This document shows, piece after piece, positions 27,205 through 36,617 of a stretch of 64,000 nucleotides of DNA (position 1 is its first letter; each line of letters opens with the position of its first letter). This DNA is from Alphaproteobacteria bacterium. GTDB lineage: Bacteria; Pseudomonadota; Alphaproteobacteria; Rhodobacterales; Rhodobacteraceae. The notes under the pieces are model-generated. The model did not search any database. It was not told the origin of the DNA and saw nothing but the letters and a program-made list of their open reading frames with translations. The DNA is taken from contig JAUHVK010000003.1 of assembly GCA_030425145.1 (NCBI GenBank), positions 124,001-188,000 on the forward strand, given 5' to 3'. Position numbers and translations under genes: made by a program.

Positions 27205-28755
27205 ATGTCCGATCTGATCGACGATCCGCGTCCGGGGCAGAACATGCCCGAATACACCGTGTCCGAAGTCTCGGGTGCTGTGAAAAAGACGCTGGAAGAC
27301 CAGTTCGGCCGCATACGCGTGCGCGGAGAGGTGGGCCGCGTGTTCACCGCGCGCTCGGGGCACCTCTATTACGACGTCAAGGACGACCGTTCGGTTCTGG
27401 CCTGCACGACGTGGAAAGGTCAGGTCTCCAGCCTGTCGGTGATCCCCGAGGAAGGGCTGGAGGTCATCGTCACCGGGCGCATGACGGCGTTCGGCGGGCA
27501 GTCCAAGTACAACCTCAACGTCGATGAGGTGACCGTCGCGGGCGAAGGCGCGTTGATGGCGATGCTGGAGAAGCGCAAAAAGGCACTGGCCGCCGAAGGG
27601 CTGTTCGATCCGGCGCGCAAGAAGGAATTGCCGTACCTGCCGGACATCATCGGTGTCATCACCTCACCCTCGGGTGCGGTGATCCGGGACATCCTGCACC
27701 GTCTGCGCGACCGCTTTCCGCGCAAAGTGCTGGTCTGGCCGGTGGCCGTTCAGGGCGCAGCCTGCGCGCCTGAGGTCGCACGCGCCATCGCCGGTTTCAA
27801 TGCACTGACACCCGGTGGAGCCCTGCCCCGGCCCGACTTGCTGATCGTCGCGCGAGGCGGCGGCAGCATTGAAGACCTCTGGGGCTTCAACGAAGAAATC
27901 GTCGCGCGGGCGGCGGCGGCCTCTGACATACCGCTCATCTCGGCGGTGGGGCACGAGACCGACACCACCCTGATCGACTACGTGTCCGACCAACGCGCGC
28001 CCACGCCGACTGCCGCGGCGGAGATCGCAGTGCCCGTAAGACTGGAACTGCTGGGCTGGGTCGGCGACCAACAGGCGCGCATGGCCCGCGCTGTGTCGCA
28101 GCGGATGCAGACCCGCGACCAGCGCCTGCGCGATCTGGCCCGCGCCCTCCCCCGACCCGACGCGTTGCTTGCCGGACCGACCCAACGGCTTGACCTGATG
28201 GCCGACCGCCTGCCGCGCGCCTTGACCCGCTCGGTCGATCTCCGGCGCGGACGTCTCATCGAAGCGGCCGCGTCCCTGCGCCCGTCGCTTTTGTCCCGCG
28301 CTTTAGCCGAACAGAGGCGGCGGTTCGACCAAAGCGCCACCCGGCTCGCGCCGGGCCTAAGCCGCGTGGTCGAGACCAAGCGCGAGGCACTGGCGCGCCG
28401 CGCAGACCGACTGTCGGTCAAACCCATCGAACGCGATCTGGCCGCCAAGCGTGACAGACTGGAGGCGCTGACCCGGCGGCTGTCCAGCGCCGGGCAGGCA
28501 CAGGTCAAGGATTGGCAATCCCGGCTGACAGCACTGGATCGGCTGCGCGAAACGCTCGGCTACAAGGAAACTCTCAAACGCGGCTACGCCGTGGTTCGCG
28601 GTGACGGCGCAGTGGTGACGACGCAGGTCGCGGCTCAAAAGGCAACTGCGCTGGAGATCGAGTTTGCCGATGGGCGCATGACCGTCGGGGCGGCTGGCAC
28701 GAAACCAGCGACAAAGGCCAAGCCTAAGCCACCGGAACAGGGATCGCTGTTCTAA
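27205..28755 (+). CDS. xseA: Exodeoxyribonuclease VII large subunit
   Basis: The 516-residue subunit has an N-terminal OB fold (EYTVSEVSGAVKKTL, VRGEVGRVFTARSGHLYYDVKDD split), the catalytic domain with RGGGSIEDLWGFNEE and SAVGHETDTTLIDYVSDQRAPTPTAAAE in pieces, a long arginine-rich coiled-coil, and the conserved tail LGYKETLKRGYAVVRGDG. With XseB it degrades single-stranded DNA in both directions. xseB is not adjacent. A triple palindrome follows the stop. Confidence 0.96.
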   Translation: MSDLIDDPRPGQNMPEYTVSEVSGAVKKTLEDQFGRIRVRGEVGRVFTARSGHLYYDVKDDRSVLACTTWKGQVSSLSVIPEEGLEVIVTGRMTAFGGQSKYNLNVDEVTVAGEGALMAMLEKRKKALAAEGLFDPARKKELPYLPDIIGVITSPSGAVIRDILHRLRDRFPRKVLVWPVAVQGAACAPEVARAIAGFNALTPGGALPRPDLLIVARGGGSIEDLWGFNEEIVARAAAASDIPLISAVGHETDTTLIDYVSDQRAPTPTAAAEIAVPVRLELLGWVGDQQARMARAVSQRMQTRDQRLRDLARALPRPDALLAGPTQRLDLMADRLPRALTRSVDLRRGRLIEAAASLRPSLLSRALAEQRRRFDQSATRLAPGLSRVVETKREALARRADRLSVKPIERDLAAKRDRLEALTRRLSSAGQAQVKDWQSRLTALDRLRETLGYKETLKRGYAVVRGDGAVVTTQVAAQKATALEIEFADGRMTVGAAGTKPATKAKPKPPEQGSLF

Positions 28756-28765
28756 CCAACGCGCG

Positions 28766-28832
28766 GAAGCGATTTCGAAATCGCTTCAAAGCCCATGTGC
28801 ATGGGCTTTTTCAACGCGTTTCGAAACGCGTT
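28766..28832. repeat. Triple palindrome element C (after xseA)
   Basis: Three dyads in tandem: 28766-28787, a perfect 22-bp palindrome centred on TTTCGAAA; 28788-28809, arms AAAGCCCATG and CATGGGCTTT around TG, running into five T residues, so it may terminate xseA; and 28813-28832, AACGCGTTTCGAAACGCGTT, perfect. No other feature is visible before ymdB at 28892. Confidence 0.8.
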
Positions 28833-28891
28833 CTCTTCTGGCGCCGGTTTGCCTCTTTGCTTTCGCCACCTCCCGCTCTAATCCTCTGGGC

Positions 28892-29704
28892 ATGAGAACA
28901 CTTTTTCTTGGCGATATCATGGGCCGTGCGGGTCGCTCCGCGATCACCGAACGGCTGGCCGACCTCAAAGCGCGACTGAAGGTCGATTTCTGCGTCGTGA
29001 ACGGTGAAAACGCGTCAAGCGGCGTTGGCCTGTCCGGCCCTCACGCCGACGCGCTTTTGAAAGCCGGGGTCGACTGCCTGACGCTCGGCGATCACGCCTT
29101 CGATCAGAAAGACATGTTGTCCTACATCGAAAACGAGCCCCGCATCCTGCGCCCGCTGAACTTTGCGAAGGTCGCCCCCGGTCGCGGCCATCGCCTGTTT
29201 ACCGATGCGCGGGGCCGCAAGATCCTTGTGTTGCAGGTGCTGGGACAGGTGTTCATGAAACGCGCCTTCGACGATCCGTTTTCGGCCGTCGATGCGGTGC
29301 TGCGCGCCCATCCTTTAGGCGGTCAGGCGCAGATGATTCTTGTCGACATGCATTGCGAGGCAACCTCTGAAAAGATGGGCATGGGCCATTTCTGCGATGG
29401 CCGCGCCAGCCTTGTCGTTGGCACCCACACCCATGTGCCCACCGGCGACGCGCAGATCCTGCCCGGTGGCACAGGCTATCTGACCGATGCAGGGATGTGC
29501 GGCGACTACAATTCTGTGATCGGGATGGAAAAAACCGAACCGATGCGCCGCTTTGTGACCGGTATGAGCAAGGGCCGCTTCCAGCCTGCTCTGGGCGAGG
29601 CCACGCTGTCGGGCGTGCTGGTCGAGACCGACGACCGGACCGGCAAGGCCACCGCGATCCACATGGTCCGCGACGGCGGACGGCTTCAGGCCAGCGCCCC
29701 ATGA
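28892..29704 (+). CDS. ymdB: YmdB-type metallophosphoesterase
   Basis: The 270-residue protein belongs to the YmdB family: FLGDIMGRAGRSAI at the start, FCVVNGENASSGVGL, LGDHAFDQ, DMHCEATSEK and VVGTHTHVPTGDAQIL, which together supply the di-metal ligands. The B. subtilis homologue hydrolyses 2',3'-cyclic nucleotides and affects RNA turnover and development. The following transporter starts within its stop codon (ATGA). Confidence 0.9.
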   Translation: MRTLFLGDIMGRAGRSAITERLADLKARLKVDFCVVNGENASSGVGLSGPHADALLKAGVDCLTLGDHAFDQKDMLSYIENEPRILRPLNFAKVAPGRGHRLFTDARGRKILVLQVLGQVFMKRAFDDPFSAVDAVLRAHPLGGQAQMILVDMHCEATSEKMGMGHFCDGRASLVVGTHTHVPTGDAQILPGGTGYLTDAGMCGDYNSVIGMEKTEPMRRFVTGMSKGRFQPALGEATLSGVLVETDDRTGKATAIHMVRDGGRLQASAP

Positions 29705-30624
29705 CACGCGCCCTGCCGCTGATCGTTCTGATCCTCGCAGGGGCCGCCTGGGGGGCGACACAGCCGCTTGCCAAAACCGCCGTCAGCGAAGGGTATCGAC
29801 ATTTCGGCATCCTTTTCTGGCAAATGGGGATCGGCGCCGCGGTTTTAGGGCTGGTCTGCGTGCTGCGTGGGACCGGCCTGCGGTTCACCCGGCGGGACAT
29901 GGCGCTGTATACAGTTCTCGCCCTGATCGGCTCGGTTCTGCCGGGCATCTCTTCCTACTCAGCGGCGATCCACCTGCCATCCGGTGTGTTGTCGATCCTG
30001 CTCAGCAGTATCCCGATGATCGCCTTCCCCATCGCGCTGGCCTTCGGGCTGGAACGCTTCCGGTGGCGCAGACTGGCGGGCCTGAGCCTTGGCTTCACCG
30101 GCATCTGCCTGCTGATCCTGCCCGAGACCAGCCTGCCCACCTCGGTGTCGGTGATCTGGGTCGTCGTCGCACTGATCTCATCGCTATTCTATGCGCTAGA
30201 AAGCAACGTGGTCGCCCGTTGGGGGCTGGGCGGGCTCGACCCGGTGCAAACCCTTTGCGGCGCCTCCTTGGTCGGTACCCTGATCACCCTGCCACTGGCA
30301 CTGCTCACCGGACAATTCATCGACCCGCGCGGGCCTTGGGGCGCCCCGGATGTTGCGATCGTGGCGTCGTCGCTGCTGCATGCCGCGGCTTATGTAGCCT
30401 ATGTCTGGCTTGTCGGACGCGCGGGCCCGGTCTTTACCGTGCAGATCAGCTATTTCGTAACACTCTTCGGCGTCACCTGGGCGATGCTCTTTCTCAATGA
30501 AAGCTATTCGCCCTATTTCTGGGCGGCGCTTGCTGTGATGCTCGCCGGTCTGGCACTGGTCCAGCCGCGACCCAAAGCAGTGCTTGTCCCGACAGACGCC
30601 TCCGTTCAAACTAAAGCTCCCTGA
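29701..30624 (+). CDS. DMT superfamily transporter (EamA repeats)
   Basis: The 307-residue protein has about ten membrane helices in two EamA repeats. The N-terminal half begins LPLIVLILAGAAWGATQPLAK. The C-terminal half contains GLDPVQTLCGAS and ends with a short polar tail. It shares four bases (ATGA) with ymdB and is likely translationally coupled to it. Substrate is unknown. Confidence 0.85.
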   Translation: MTRALPLIVLILAGAAWGATQPLAKTAVSEGYRHFGILFWQMGIGAAVLGLVCVLRGTGLRFTRRDMALYTVLALIGSVLPGISSYSAAIHLPSGVLSILLSSIPMIAFPIALAFGLERFRWRRLAGLSLGFTGICLLILPETSLPTSVSVIWVVVALISSLFYALESNVVARWGLGGLDPVQTLCGASLVGTLITLPLALLTGQFIDPRGPWGAPDVAIVASSLLHAAAYVAYVWLVGRAGPVFTVQISYFVTLFGVTWAMLFLNESYSPYFWAALAVMLAGLALVQPRPKAVLVPTDASVQTKAP

Positions 30625-30642
30625 AACAAAGGACCCCACCCC

Positions 30643-32427
30643 GTGCTCACTGCACTGATCGACCTCGACCAGACCACGCAGGCCATGCTGGCCCTTGGCA
30701 CAGTGGCAGTCATGTTCGCGCTGTTTGTGCGCGAGACCTATCCGACCGAAGTCGTGGCCATCGGTGGGGTGGCGTTTCTTCTGGCAACAGGGGTTCTGCC
30801 CTACGGTGACGCATTGGACGTTCTGTCGAACCCCGCCCCCTGGACCATCGCGGCGATGTTCCTGGTAATGGGCGCCTTGGTGCGCACAGGTGCGCTCAAC
30901 GCCTTTACCAATGCCGCGCAATCGGCGGTGCAGAAAAGCCCAAAACGCGCGATGACGGGGATCATCGGTGTGGTCATTGTCGCCTCGGCCTTCATGAACA
31001 ACACGCCTGTCGTGGTGGTCATGCTGCCGCTCTTCGTGCAACTGGCGAAAACCCTTGGGCTGGCCCCGTCGAAACTGCTGATCCCGCTCAGCTATGCCGC
31101 CATCCTCGGCGGCACGTTGACCCTGATCGGCACTTCCACGAACCTACTGGTCGATGGTGTGGCCCGCGCGCAGGGGCTTGAGCCCTTCTCCATCTTCGAA
31201 GTGACCCCGCTGGCGGTGGTTCTGATCGCGTGGGGCATGTTCTATCTCTGGGCCTTTGGCCGCTACCTTCTGCCAGAACGCACCAGTATGGCTGCGATGC
31301 TGTCAGACCGGTCAAAGATGAAGTTCTTCACCGAAGCGGTGATCCCGCCCGACAGCAACCTCATCGGCCGTGAGGTACAGGGCGTACAGCTTTTCAAACG
31401 CGACGGGGTGCGCCTGATCGACGTGATCCGCGGCGATGCCTCGCTGCGCCGTAACCTTGATGGCGTGACGCTTCAGGTGGGTGACCGCGTGGTGCTACGC
31501 ACACAGATGACCGAACTCCTGAGCCTGCAACGCAACAAGGAATTGCGCCGGGTGGATCAGGTTTCGGCGGTGGAAACCACCACGGTCGAAGTGCTGATCA
31601 CTCCGGTCTGCAAGATGGTAGGCCGTCGTCTGGGTGCGATGCGCCTGCGGCGGCGTTATGGTGTCTACCCGCTGGCGGTGCACCGGCGGAATCAGAATAT
31701 CGGGCGACAACTCGATGATCTGGTGGTGCGCGTGGGCGACACGCTGCTGATCGAAGGCGCACCCGAGGACATCCAGCGTATGGCGGAAGAACTCAACCTC
31801 GTGGATGTGGCCAAACCCTCGGCTCGCGCCTACCGCCGCAGCCATGCCCCTATCGCCATTGCGGCGCTCGCGGGCCTCGTTCTGCTGGCCGCCTTCGGTG
31901 TGGCCCCGATCCTTGCGCTGGCAATCATCGCCGTAGCGGTGGTGCTGCTGACGAAATGTGTCGACTCGGACGAAGCGTTTTCCTTTGTCGAAGGCCAGCT
32001 CCTTGCGCTCATCTTTGCGATGCTGGCCATCGGCGCAGCCTTGGAAGCGTCAGGCGCGGTGACGCTGATCGTCGAAGGTCTGGCCCCCTATATGATGAAC
32101 CTGCCGCCCTGGGCGATTGTCTGGGCGATCTACCTGCTGACCAGCCTGCTCACCGAACTGGTCAGCAACAACGCAGTGGCGGTGGTGGTTACGCCCATTG
32201 CCATCGGGTTGGCGCAGGTGATGGGGATCGACCCCAGACCTCTGGTGGTGGCGGTGATGGTGTCGGCGTCCTGCGCGTTTGCCACGCCCATCGGATACCA
32301 GACCAACACATTGGTCTACGGGCCGGGCGGCTATTCGTTTGCGGATTTCCTGAAAGTCGGTGTGCCCTTGAACCTGACCGTGGGCATGCTGGCCTCGGCC
32401 CTCATCCCGCTGATCTGGCCGTTCTAA
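30643..32427 (+). CDS. SLC13/CitT-type permease with TrkA-C (RCK_C) domains
   Basis: The 594-residue permease has N-terminal helices (residues ~10-215), two cytoplasmic TrkA-C domains (~225-310 and ~310-395, with LIGREVQGVQLFKRDGV and GRRLGAMRLRRRYGVYPLAV), and a second helix group to the end. SNTT-like and NNAVAVVVTPIAIGLA motifs match the divalent-anion/Na+ symporter (SLC13) family, whose substrates include sulfate and dicarboxylates. The start is GTG at 30643, preceded by AAAGGA about 10 bp upstream. It follows the DMT gene by 18 bp. Confidence 0.85.
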   Translation: MLTALIDLDQTTQAMLALGTVAVMFALFVRETYPTEVVAIGGVAFLLATGVLPYGDALDVLSNPAPWTIAAMFLVMGALVRTGALNAFTNAAQSAVQKSPKRAMTGIIGVVIVASAFMNNTPVVVVMLPLFVQLAKTLGLAPSKLLIPLSYAAILGGTLTLIGTSTNLLVDGVARAQGLEPFSIFEVTPLAVVLIAWGMFYLWAFGRYLLPERTSMAAMLSDRSKMKFFTEAVIPPDSNLIGREVQGVQLFKRDGVRLIDVIRGDASLRRNLDGVTLQVGDRVVLRTQMTELLSLQRNKELRRVDQVSAVETTTVEVLITPVCKMVGRRLGAMRLRRRYGVYPLAVHRRNQNIGRQLDDLVVRVGDTLLIEGAPEDIQRMAEELNLVDVAKPSARAYRRSHAPIAIAALAGLVLLAAFGVAPILALAIIAVAVVLLTKCVDSDEAFSFVEGQLLALIFAMLAIGAALEASGAVTLIVEGLAPYMMNLPPWAIVWAIYLLTSLLTELVSNNAVAVVVTPIAIGLAQVMGIDPRPLVVAVMVSASCAFATPIGYQTNTLVYGPGGYSFADFLKVGVPLNLTVGMLASALIPLIWPF

Positions 32428-32432
32428 CGCGC

Positions 32433-32475
32433 CCGATGCGTCGACGCATCGGAGGGTTCCGTCGACGGAACCCTC
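32433..32475. repeat. Twin palindrome element D (SLC13 / GATase junction)
   Basis: CCGATGCGTCGACGCATCGG (32433-32452) is a perfect 20-bp palindrome. It shares one base with a second perfect palindrome of 24 bp (32452-32475, core GGTTCCGTCGACGGAACC) that includes part of the convergent amidotransferase stop codon. Both are centred on TCGA. Confidence 0.82.
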
Positions 32476-33211
32476 ACACGCCGTAGCGCACCACGAACCG
32501 GCGCAGGATTTCGACAGGCACGGTCACGTCGCTGGCGTGGCACATGGCGATAAGGTCATCCGCCGTCTCGGGCGCAAAATACCCCTTGTGGCGATAGATG
32601 CGGATCCGGTCCTCGAACACGCCCGCATCCGCCTCGGGGTGGAACTGCGTGGCATAGACGTTCTGCCCGAACCGGATCATCTGAAAAGGGCACGGGTCTG
32701 ACGCCAGCAGATGCACGCACCCCTCCGGCAAGTCCTGCACCGCCTCTTTGTGGCCGACAAACGCGTCGAATGCCCCCGGCAGCCCAGCCACCAGCGGGTC
32801 CACCGCACCTTCGACCGTCACGCGGCAGGTCACTGGCCCGACCGGTTCGCCATAGCGCCGCTTGGACACCTCGGCCCCCAGATGGTGCCCCAAAATGCCG
32901 ATACCGTAACAACAGCCCATGAACGGCACGTCCCGTTCCGTAATCTCGGGCATGAGCGACAGGATCTCCGCCTCAATCCGCGCCTCAACCGGGTCTTTGG
33001 TGGCCGGATCATCCGACACACAGCCCGGCCCGCCGCCAACGATGACCCCAGCATAGTCGCCCAGCCGCAACCCGTCTGGCAGTGGCTCCCGGTCAAGGCA
33101 GATGCGATGGACCTGTGCCTCGGTGAGACCTCCCTTTTCAAGGAATGCGGCGAATTCGCCATCACTGGCTTCGGCCTCGGGGCGCAATTGCAGGATCAGA
33201 AACGGTTTCAT
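32474..33211 (-). CDS. Type 1 glutamine amidotransferase (GMP synthase-like)
   Basis: The 245-residue protein is a class I glutamine amidotransferase domain. GVIVGGGPGCVSDD precedes the nucleophile block VPFMGCCYGIGILGHHLG (cysteine in GCCYG), and the histidine-glutamate pair is in ATQFHPEAD. Free-standing members of this type hydrolyse glutamine or gamma-glutamyl compounds; the acceptor is unknown. The start at 33211 gives MKPFLILQLRPEAEASDGE. It is divergent from yebC across 122 bp. Confidence 0.85.
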   Translation of the reverse strand: MKPFLILQLRPEAEASDGEFAAFLEKGGLTEAQVHRICLDREPLPDGLRLGDYAGVIVGGGPGCVSDDPATKDPVEARIEAEILSLMPEITERDVPFMGCCYGIGILGHHLGAEVSKRRYGEPVGPVTCRVTVEGAVDPLVAGLPGAFDAFVGHKEAVQDLPEGCVHLLASDPCPFQMIRFGQNVYATQFHPEADAGVFEDRIRIYRHKGYFAPETADDLIAMCHASDVTVPVEILRRFVVRYGV

Positions 33212-33333
33212 ACCGATCTCATACCCAACGCCGCCCCACACGCAAACCTCGAAAACGCAACTTGTTCCCGCCCCGCCTTCTGCGCTAAAGACGCCAAAAC
33301 TTCTCGACATCCGACAATCAAGGACAGGACACC

Positions 33334-34074
33334 ATGGCCGGCCATTCCAAATGGGCAAACATCCAGCACCGCAAGGGTCGTCAGGACAAGATGCGGGCCA
33401 AGCTGTTTTCGAAGCTCTCCAAAGAGATCACCGTCGCCGCAAAAATGGGCGACCCCGATCCCGACAAGAACCCGCGCCTGCGCCTCGCGGTGAAAGAAGC
33501 GCGCGGTCAGTCCATGCCGAAGGACAACATCGAACGCGCCATCAAGAAAGCCTCCGGTGGCGAGGGCGAGGATTACGAAGAAATCCGGTACGAGGGTTAC
33601 GGCCCGAACGGCGTTGCCGTGATCGTAGAGGCGATGACCGACAACCGCAACCGCACGGCGTCCAACGTGCGCTCCACTTTCACCAAGAACGGTGGCAACT
33701 TGGGCGAGACCGGTTCGGTCGGTTTCATGTTCGACCGCAAGGGTGAAATCACATACCCCGCCGATGCAGGCGATGCCGACACGGTTATGATGGCCGCCAT
33801 CGAAGCTGGCGCCGAAGACGTGGAAAGCAGCGAAGACGGCCACATCATCTGGTGCGCCGACACCGATCTGAACGAGGTCGCCACCGCGCTCGAAGCCGAG
33901 CTTGGCGAATCCGACTCGACCAAGCTGGTCTGGAAGCCGACCACCACAACCGAGCTTGACCTCGACGGGATGCAGTCGCTGATGAAGCTTGTGGATGCGT
34001 TGGAAGACGATGACGACGTCCAGCGCGTCACCACCAACTTCGAGGCCACTGACGAGGTCATGGCCCAACTCTGA
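33334..34074 (+). CDS. yebC: YebC/PmpR family regulator
   Basis: The 246-residue protein matches YebC throughout: [46 protein letters not shown] in pieces, [23 protein letters not shown]-like ([15 protein letters not shown]) and [11 protein letters not shown]. Family members act as DNA-binding regulators or, as shown more recently for TACO1/YebC, help ribosomes through proline-rich stretches. ruvC, a frequent neighbour in other genomes, is absent here. Confidence 0.95.
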   Translation: MAGHSKWANIQHRKGRQDKMRAKLFSKLSKEITVAAKMGDPDPDKNPRLRLAVKEARGQSMPKDNIERAIKKASGGEGEDYEEIRYEGYGPNGVAVIVEAMTDNRNRTASNVRSTFTKNGGNLGETGSVGFMFDRKGEITYPADAGDADTVMMAAIEAGAEDVESSEDGHIIWCADTDLNEVATALEAELGESDSTKLVWKPTTTTELDLDGMQSLMKLVDALEDDDDVQRVTTNFEATDEVMAQL

Positions 34075-34081
34075 GACCGGC

Positions 34082-34151
34082 GCCAAGGGCGGTCGACCGC
34101 CCTTGGCCGCGTTTTCGAAAACGCGGGATCAAGCGCCTTCCAAGGCGCTTG
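34082..34151. repeat. Triple palindrome element E (yebC / FG-GAP junction)
   Basis: 34082-34107 is a perfect 26-bp palindrome centred on GGTCGACC. It overlaps by one base CCGCGTTTTCGAAAACGCGG (34107-34126), also perfect. The third dyad (34130-34151) has 10-bp arms CAAGCGCCTT and AAGGCGCTTG around CC. Together they fill almost the whole gap between convergent genes. Confidence 0.82.
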
Positions 34152-34154
34152 CCC

Positions 34155-34904
34155 TCAACAGCCCAGCGCACGCTCCATCGCATCGGGCGTATATGGCCCC
34201 AGCACGGTTTCCGTCAGACCCGCACCGTCAAACCGCACCGCGACCACGTTTGACCATCCCGCATCGGCCAACACCATCTCCGGCCCCTGCCCGCAGTCAC
34301 GCAGACCCCCGGCGATATAATCCCAGCCGATCCGGTGATTGGTCACACCGCCCAGCGACGCCACTTCGCTCAGCCGGACCTGCCCCGCGCCCAGTGGCTC
34401 ATACCGCCAGACGCGCAGCACCTTCGCAAGGTGCGGGCGATCGACATAGGCCAGTTCCACCAGCCCGTCGCCATCCAGATCCGCCACAGCGGCGGGTGCC
34501 AGCCAGCGGAACCGCGTTCCAATAAAAGGTGTCGTCGCTTTGGCAGCCAGCGTGCCATCGACCAGCCCCCAGACAGCCAGCCGTGCGCCCTGCCGTTCGT
34601 GGCTTTCGACCACCACCACTTCGGGCGCGCCGTCGCCATCCACATCCACCACGCGGGGGGACAGGTCTTCGAACACGATGTCCTGTGCCCAGCGCGCCGA
34701 CATCTCCCGTCCATCGCTCAGGCGCACTGTCAGGGTGTCATACTCGACCTCGTCGCCCAAAACGCCATGCGGATAGCGTGTGGTCGGACCGTCATAGCGG
34801 GCAGACACGATCTCCTGCGCCGCGGCCTGTGACGCGAGCCCGGCACACAGCCAGACAGCCGCGCCGCGAGCCCAAGACTGCATCAGGCGGCGCGGAACCC
34901 ACAT
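34155..34904 (-). CDS. Exported FG-GAP/VCBS-repeat protein
   Basis: The 249-residue product carries a signal peptide (AVWLCAGLASQAAAQE) and a beta-propeller-like body with calcium-binding DxDxDG repeats, seen as DVDGDGAPEVVVV and DLDGDGLVELAYVD. These repeats occur in integrin-like propellers and secreted bacterial proteins; the partner is unknown. The start could be 34904 (4 bp after the ferredoxin stop) or 34883, which gives a tighter signal peptide (MQSWARGAAVWLCAG). It shares an operon with the ferredoxin upstream. Confidence 0.75.
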   Translation of the reverse strand: MWVPRRLMQSWARGAAVWLCAGLASQAAAQEIVSARYDGPTTRYPHGVLGDEVEYDTLTVRLSDGREMSARWAQDIVFEDLSPRVVDVDGDGAPEVVVVESHERQGARLAVWGLVDGTLAAKATTPFIGTRFRWLAPAAVADLDGDGLVELAYVDRPHLAKVLRVWRYEPLGAGQVRLSEVASLGGVTNHRIGWDYIAGGLRDCGQGPEMVLADAGWSNVVAVRFDGAGLTETVLGPYTPDAMERALGC

Positions 34905-34908
34905 CGGA

Positions 34909-35310
<402 letters not shown>

Positions 35311-35430
35311 TCACTGTCATAGCCCTACCCCACGGCCTGTCGTGCGTTTCGGCACGGTTCCGCGCAGCGACGCGGTCTTCCGGTGGCGTTCTTTTGCGTC
35401 TCTGGATTGTCGAGTTCCGCGCCGTCATGA

Positions 35431-35450
35431 ATTTTACCAAACGGTCAAAA
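35431..35450. promoter_or_regulatory. Imperfect dyad ATTTTACCAAACGGTCAAAA in a 360-bp gap
   Basis: The 35233-35592 gap is less GC-rich than its surroundings. It holds ATTTTACCAA-ACGGTCAAAA, whose left half equals that of the perfect palindrome at 17929-17948. The ACCAAACGGT centre resembles TetR-type operators. Apart from this and the SOS-like box, I see no gene or RNA in the gap. Confidence 0.35.
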
Positions 35451-35575
35451 AATGCGCCTTGCATCCCATGGATTGGCGGTCCTCACTTACTCACTCGGCA
35501 GGGCCTTGCGTCATTTACGCCAGATGACGCGATCCGAATTCCGCAGAAATTGCGGGCTTGCACTGCACGGCAGAT

Positions 35576-35590
35576 GTTCTACTTTTGTTC
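35576..35590 (+). promoter_or_regulatory. Candidate LexA (SOS) box GTTC-N7-GTTC
   Basis: GTTC at 35576-35579 and GTTC at 35587-35590 are separated by seven bases, the direct-repeat LexA site known in alphaproteobacteria. It ends 2 bp before an ATG that opens the DnaE2-derived reading frame. A box of this kind normally controls imuA-imuB-dnaE2. Confidence 0.55.
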
Positions 35591-35592
35591 AC

Positions 35593-36000
35593 ATGCGAGT
35601 TGTCACCCCCCGCCCCAGCAGAACCGACTGGCCCCGTCCGCCCTCGTGCCTGTGCGCCGACCAGTTGCGCCTGCCGCCCGACAACGCGCGGATCACGGTG
35701 GCGGGGCTGGTGATCCTGCGGCAGCGCCCCGGCACCGCCAAGGGGGTGATCTTCCTCACGCTTGAGGACGAGACCGGGGTGGTGAACGTGATCGTCTGGC
35801 GCAGGCTTTACGAACGCTACCGCCGCGCGGTGATTGCAGGGCGCTTGCTGCGCGTCACCGGGCGGCTGCAAAGCGAGGGTGACGTGATCCATGTGATCGC
35901 CGAGGTGATCGAGGACATCTCGCCAATGCTGGATCAGCTTCTGGCCCCCGCATCCGAGGTGGAGCCAGAGGCGCTTTCGCCAGAGGACCAAACAGGCTAG
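35593..36000 (+). pseudogene. dnaE2: C-terminal OB-fold remnant of error-prone polymerase DnaE2 (ImuC)
   Basis: Residues ~30-115 of this 135-codon frame match the last domain of DnaE2: [53 protein letters not shown]. Full DnaE2 is over 1000 residues and acts with ImuA/ImuB in SOS mutagenesis; the PHP, polymerase and thumb domains are missing, and no imuA or imuB is nearby. The first ~25 residues ([16 protein letters not shown]) are not DnaE2-like. The frame is intact and GC-rich, so it could be expressed as a free OB-fold protein. Alternative in-frame ATGs are at 35452 and 35524; 35593 directly follows the LexA-like box. Confidence 0.7.
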
Positions 36001-36042
36001 ACTGCGCCCAAGCAGAAACAGGCAAACAGGCGCACATCCTCC

Positions 36043-36594
36043 GTGACCCCTCCCCCGTCAGCGATCCGGGCTCTGTGGGCCGTGGCCTTGGCCGGTCTTG
36101 CGGCCTGTGCCGGACCGCAGCCTTACGGTGGCGACGTGGCGGATGTGCCTGTGCCCGATTTCGCCTCGGCCCAGATCGCCCCGCCCCCCGGCGTGCGCCC
36201 GGATGGCTGCTGGGTCCGCGATGTGGCACCGGCCGAATTGCAGACCATCACCCGCCAGATCGAAGTGGCGCCCGCGCAGTTTGACGCCGCAGGCCAGAAA
36301 ATCGCCCCGGCCCGGTTCCGCACCGAGACCGCGCAGGTGATCCTGCGCGAGCGGCAGGCGCTGATCTTCGAGACCCCCTGCCCCGATGTCCTGACCCCCG
36401 ACCTGATCGCAACCCTGCAACGGGCGCTGGACGCGCGCGGGCTGTACCGGGGGCCGATCACCGGGGTGATGGATGTGCCGACCCGTCTGGCGGTGCGACG
36501 CTACCAGAGCGCAAACGGGTTGCCGAGCGGCCTGCTGTCGATCCAGTCGGCCCGCAGCCTTGGCCTTCTGGCCACGCCGCGCGACCAGTTGTGA
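36043..36594 (+). CDS. Peptidoglycan-binding lipoprotein
   Basis: The 183-residue protein begins (GTG) with a short lipoprotein signal ending in the lipobox LAAC (cysteine at about residue 22). The C-terminal ~65 residues form a PG_binding_1 domain: LIATLQRALDARGLYRGPITG and TRLAVRRYQSANGLPSG split by a short linker, with the usual final leucine-rich SARSLGLL. The central part is unrecognised. It is probably a wall-anchored outer-membrane lipoprotein. It follows the DnaE2 remnant by 42 bp. Confidence 0.8.
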   Translation: MTPPPSAIRALWAVALAGLAACAGPQPYGGDVADVPVPDFASAQIAPPPGVRPDGCWVRDVAPAELQTITRQIEVAPAQFDAAGQKIAPARFRTETAQVILRERQALIFETPCPDVLTPDLIATLQRALDARGLYRGPITGVMDVPTRLAVRRYQSANGLPSGLLSIQSARSLGLLATPRDQL

Positions 36595-36617
36595 TCGGAC
36601 GACTCGGCTCAGGCAAG

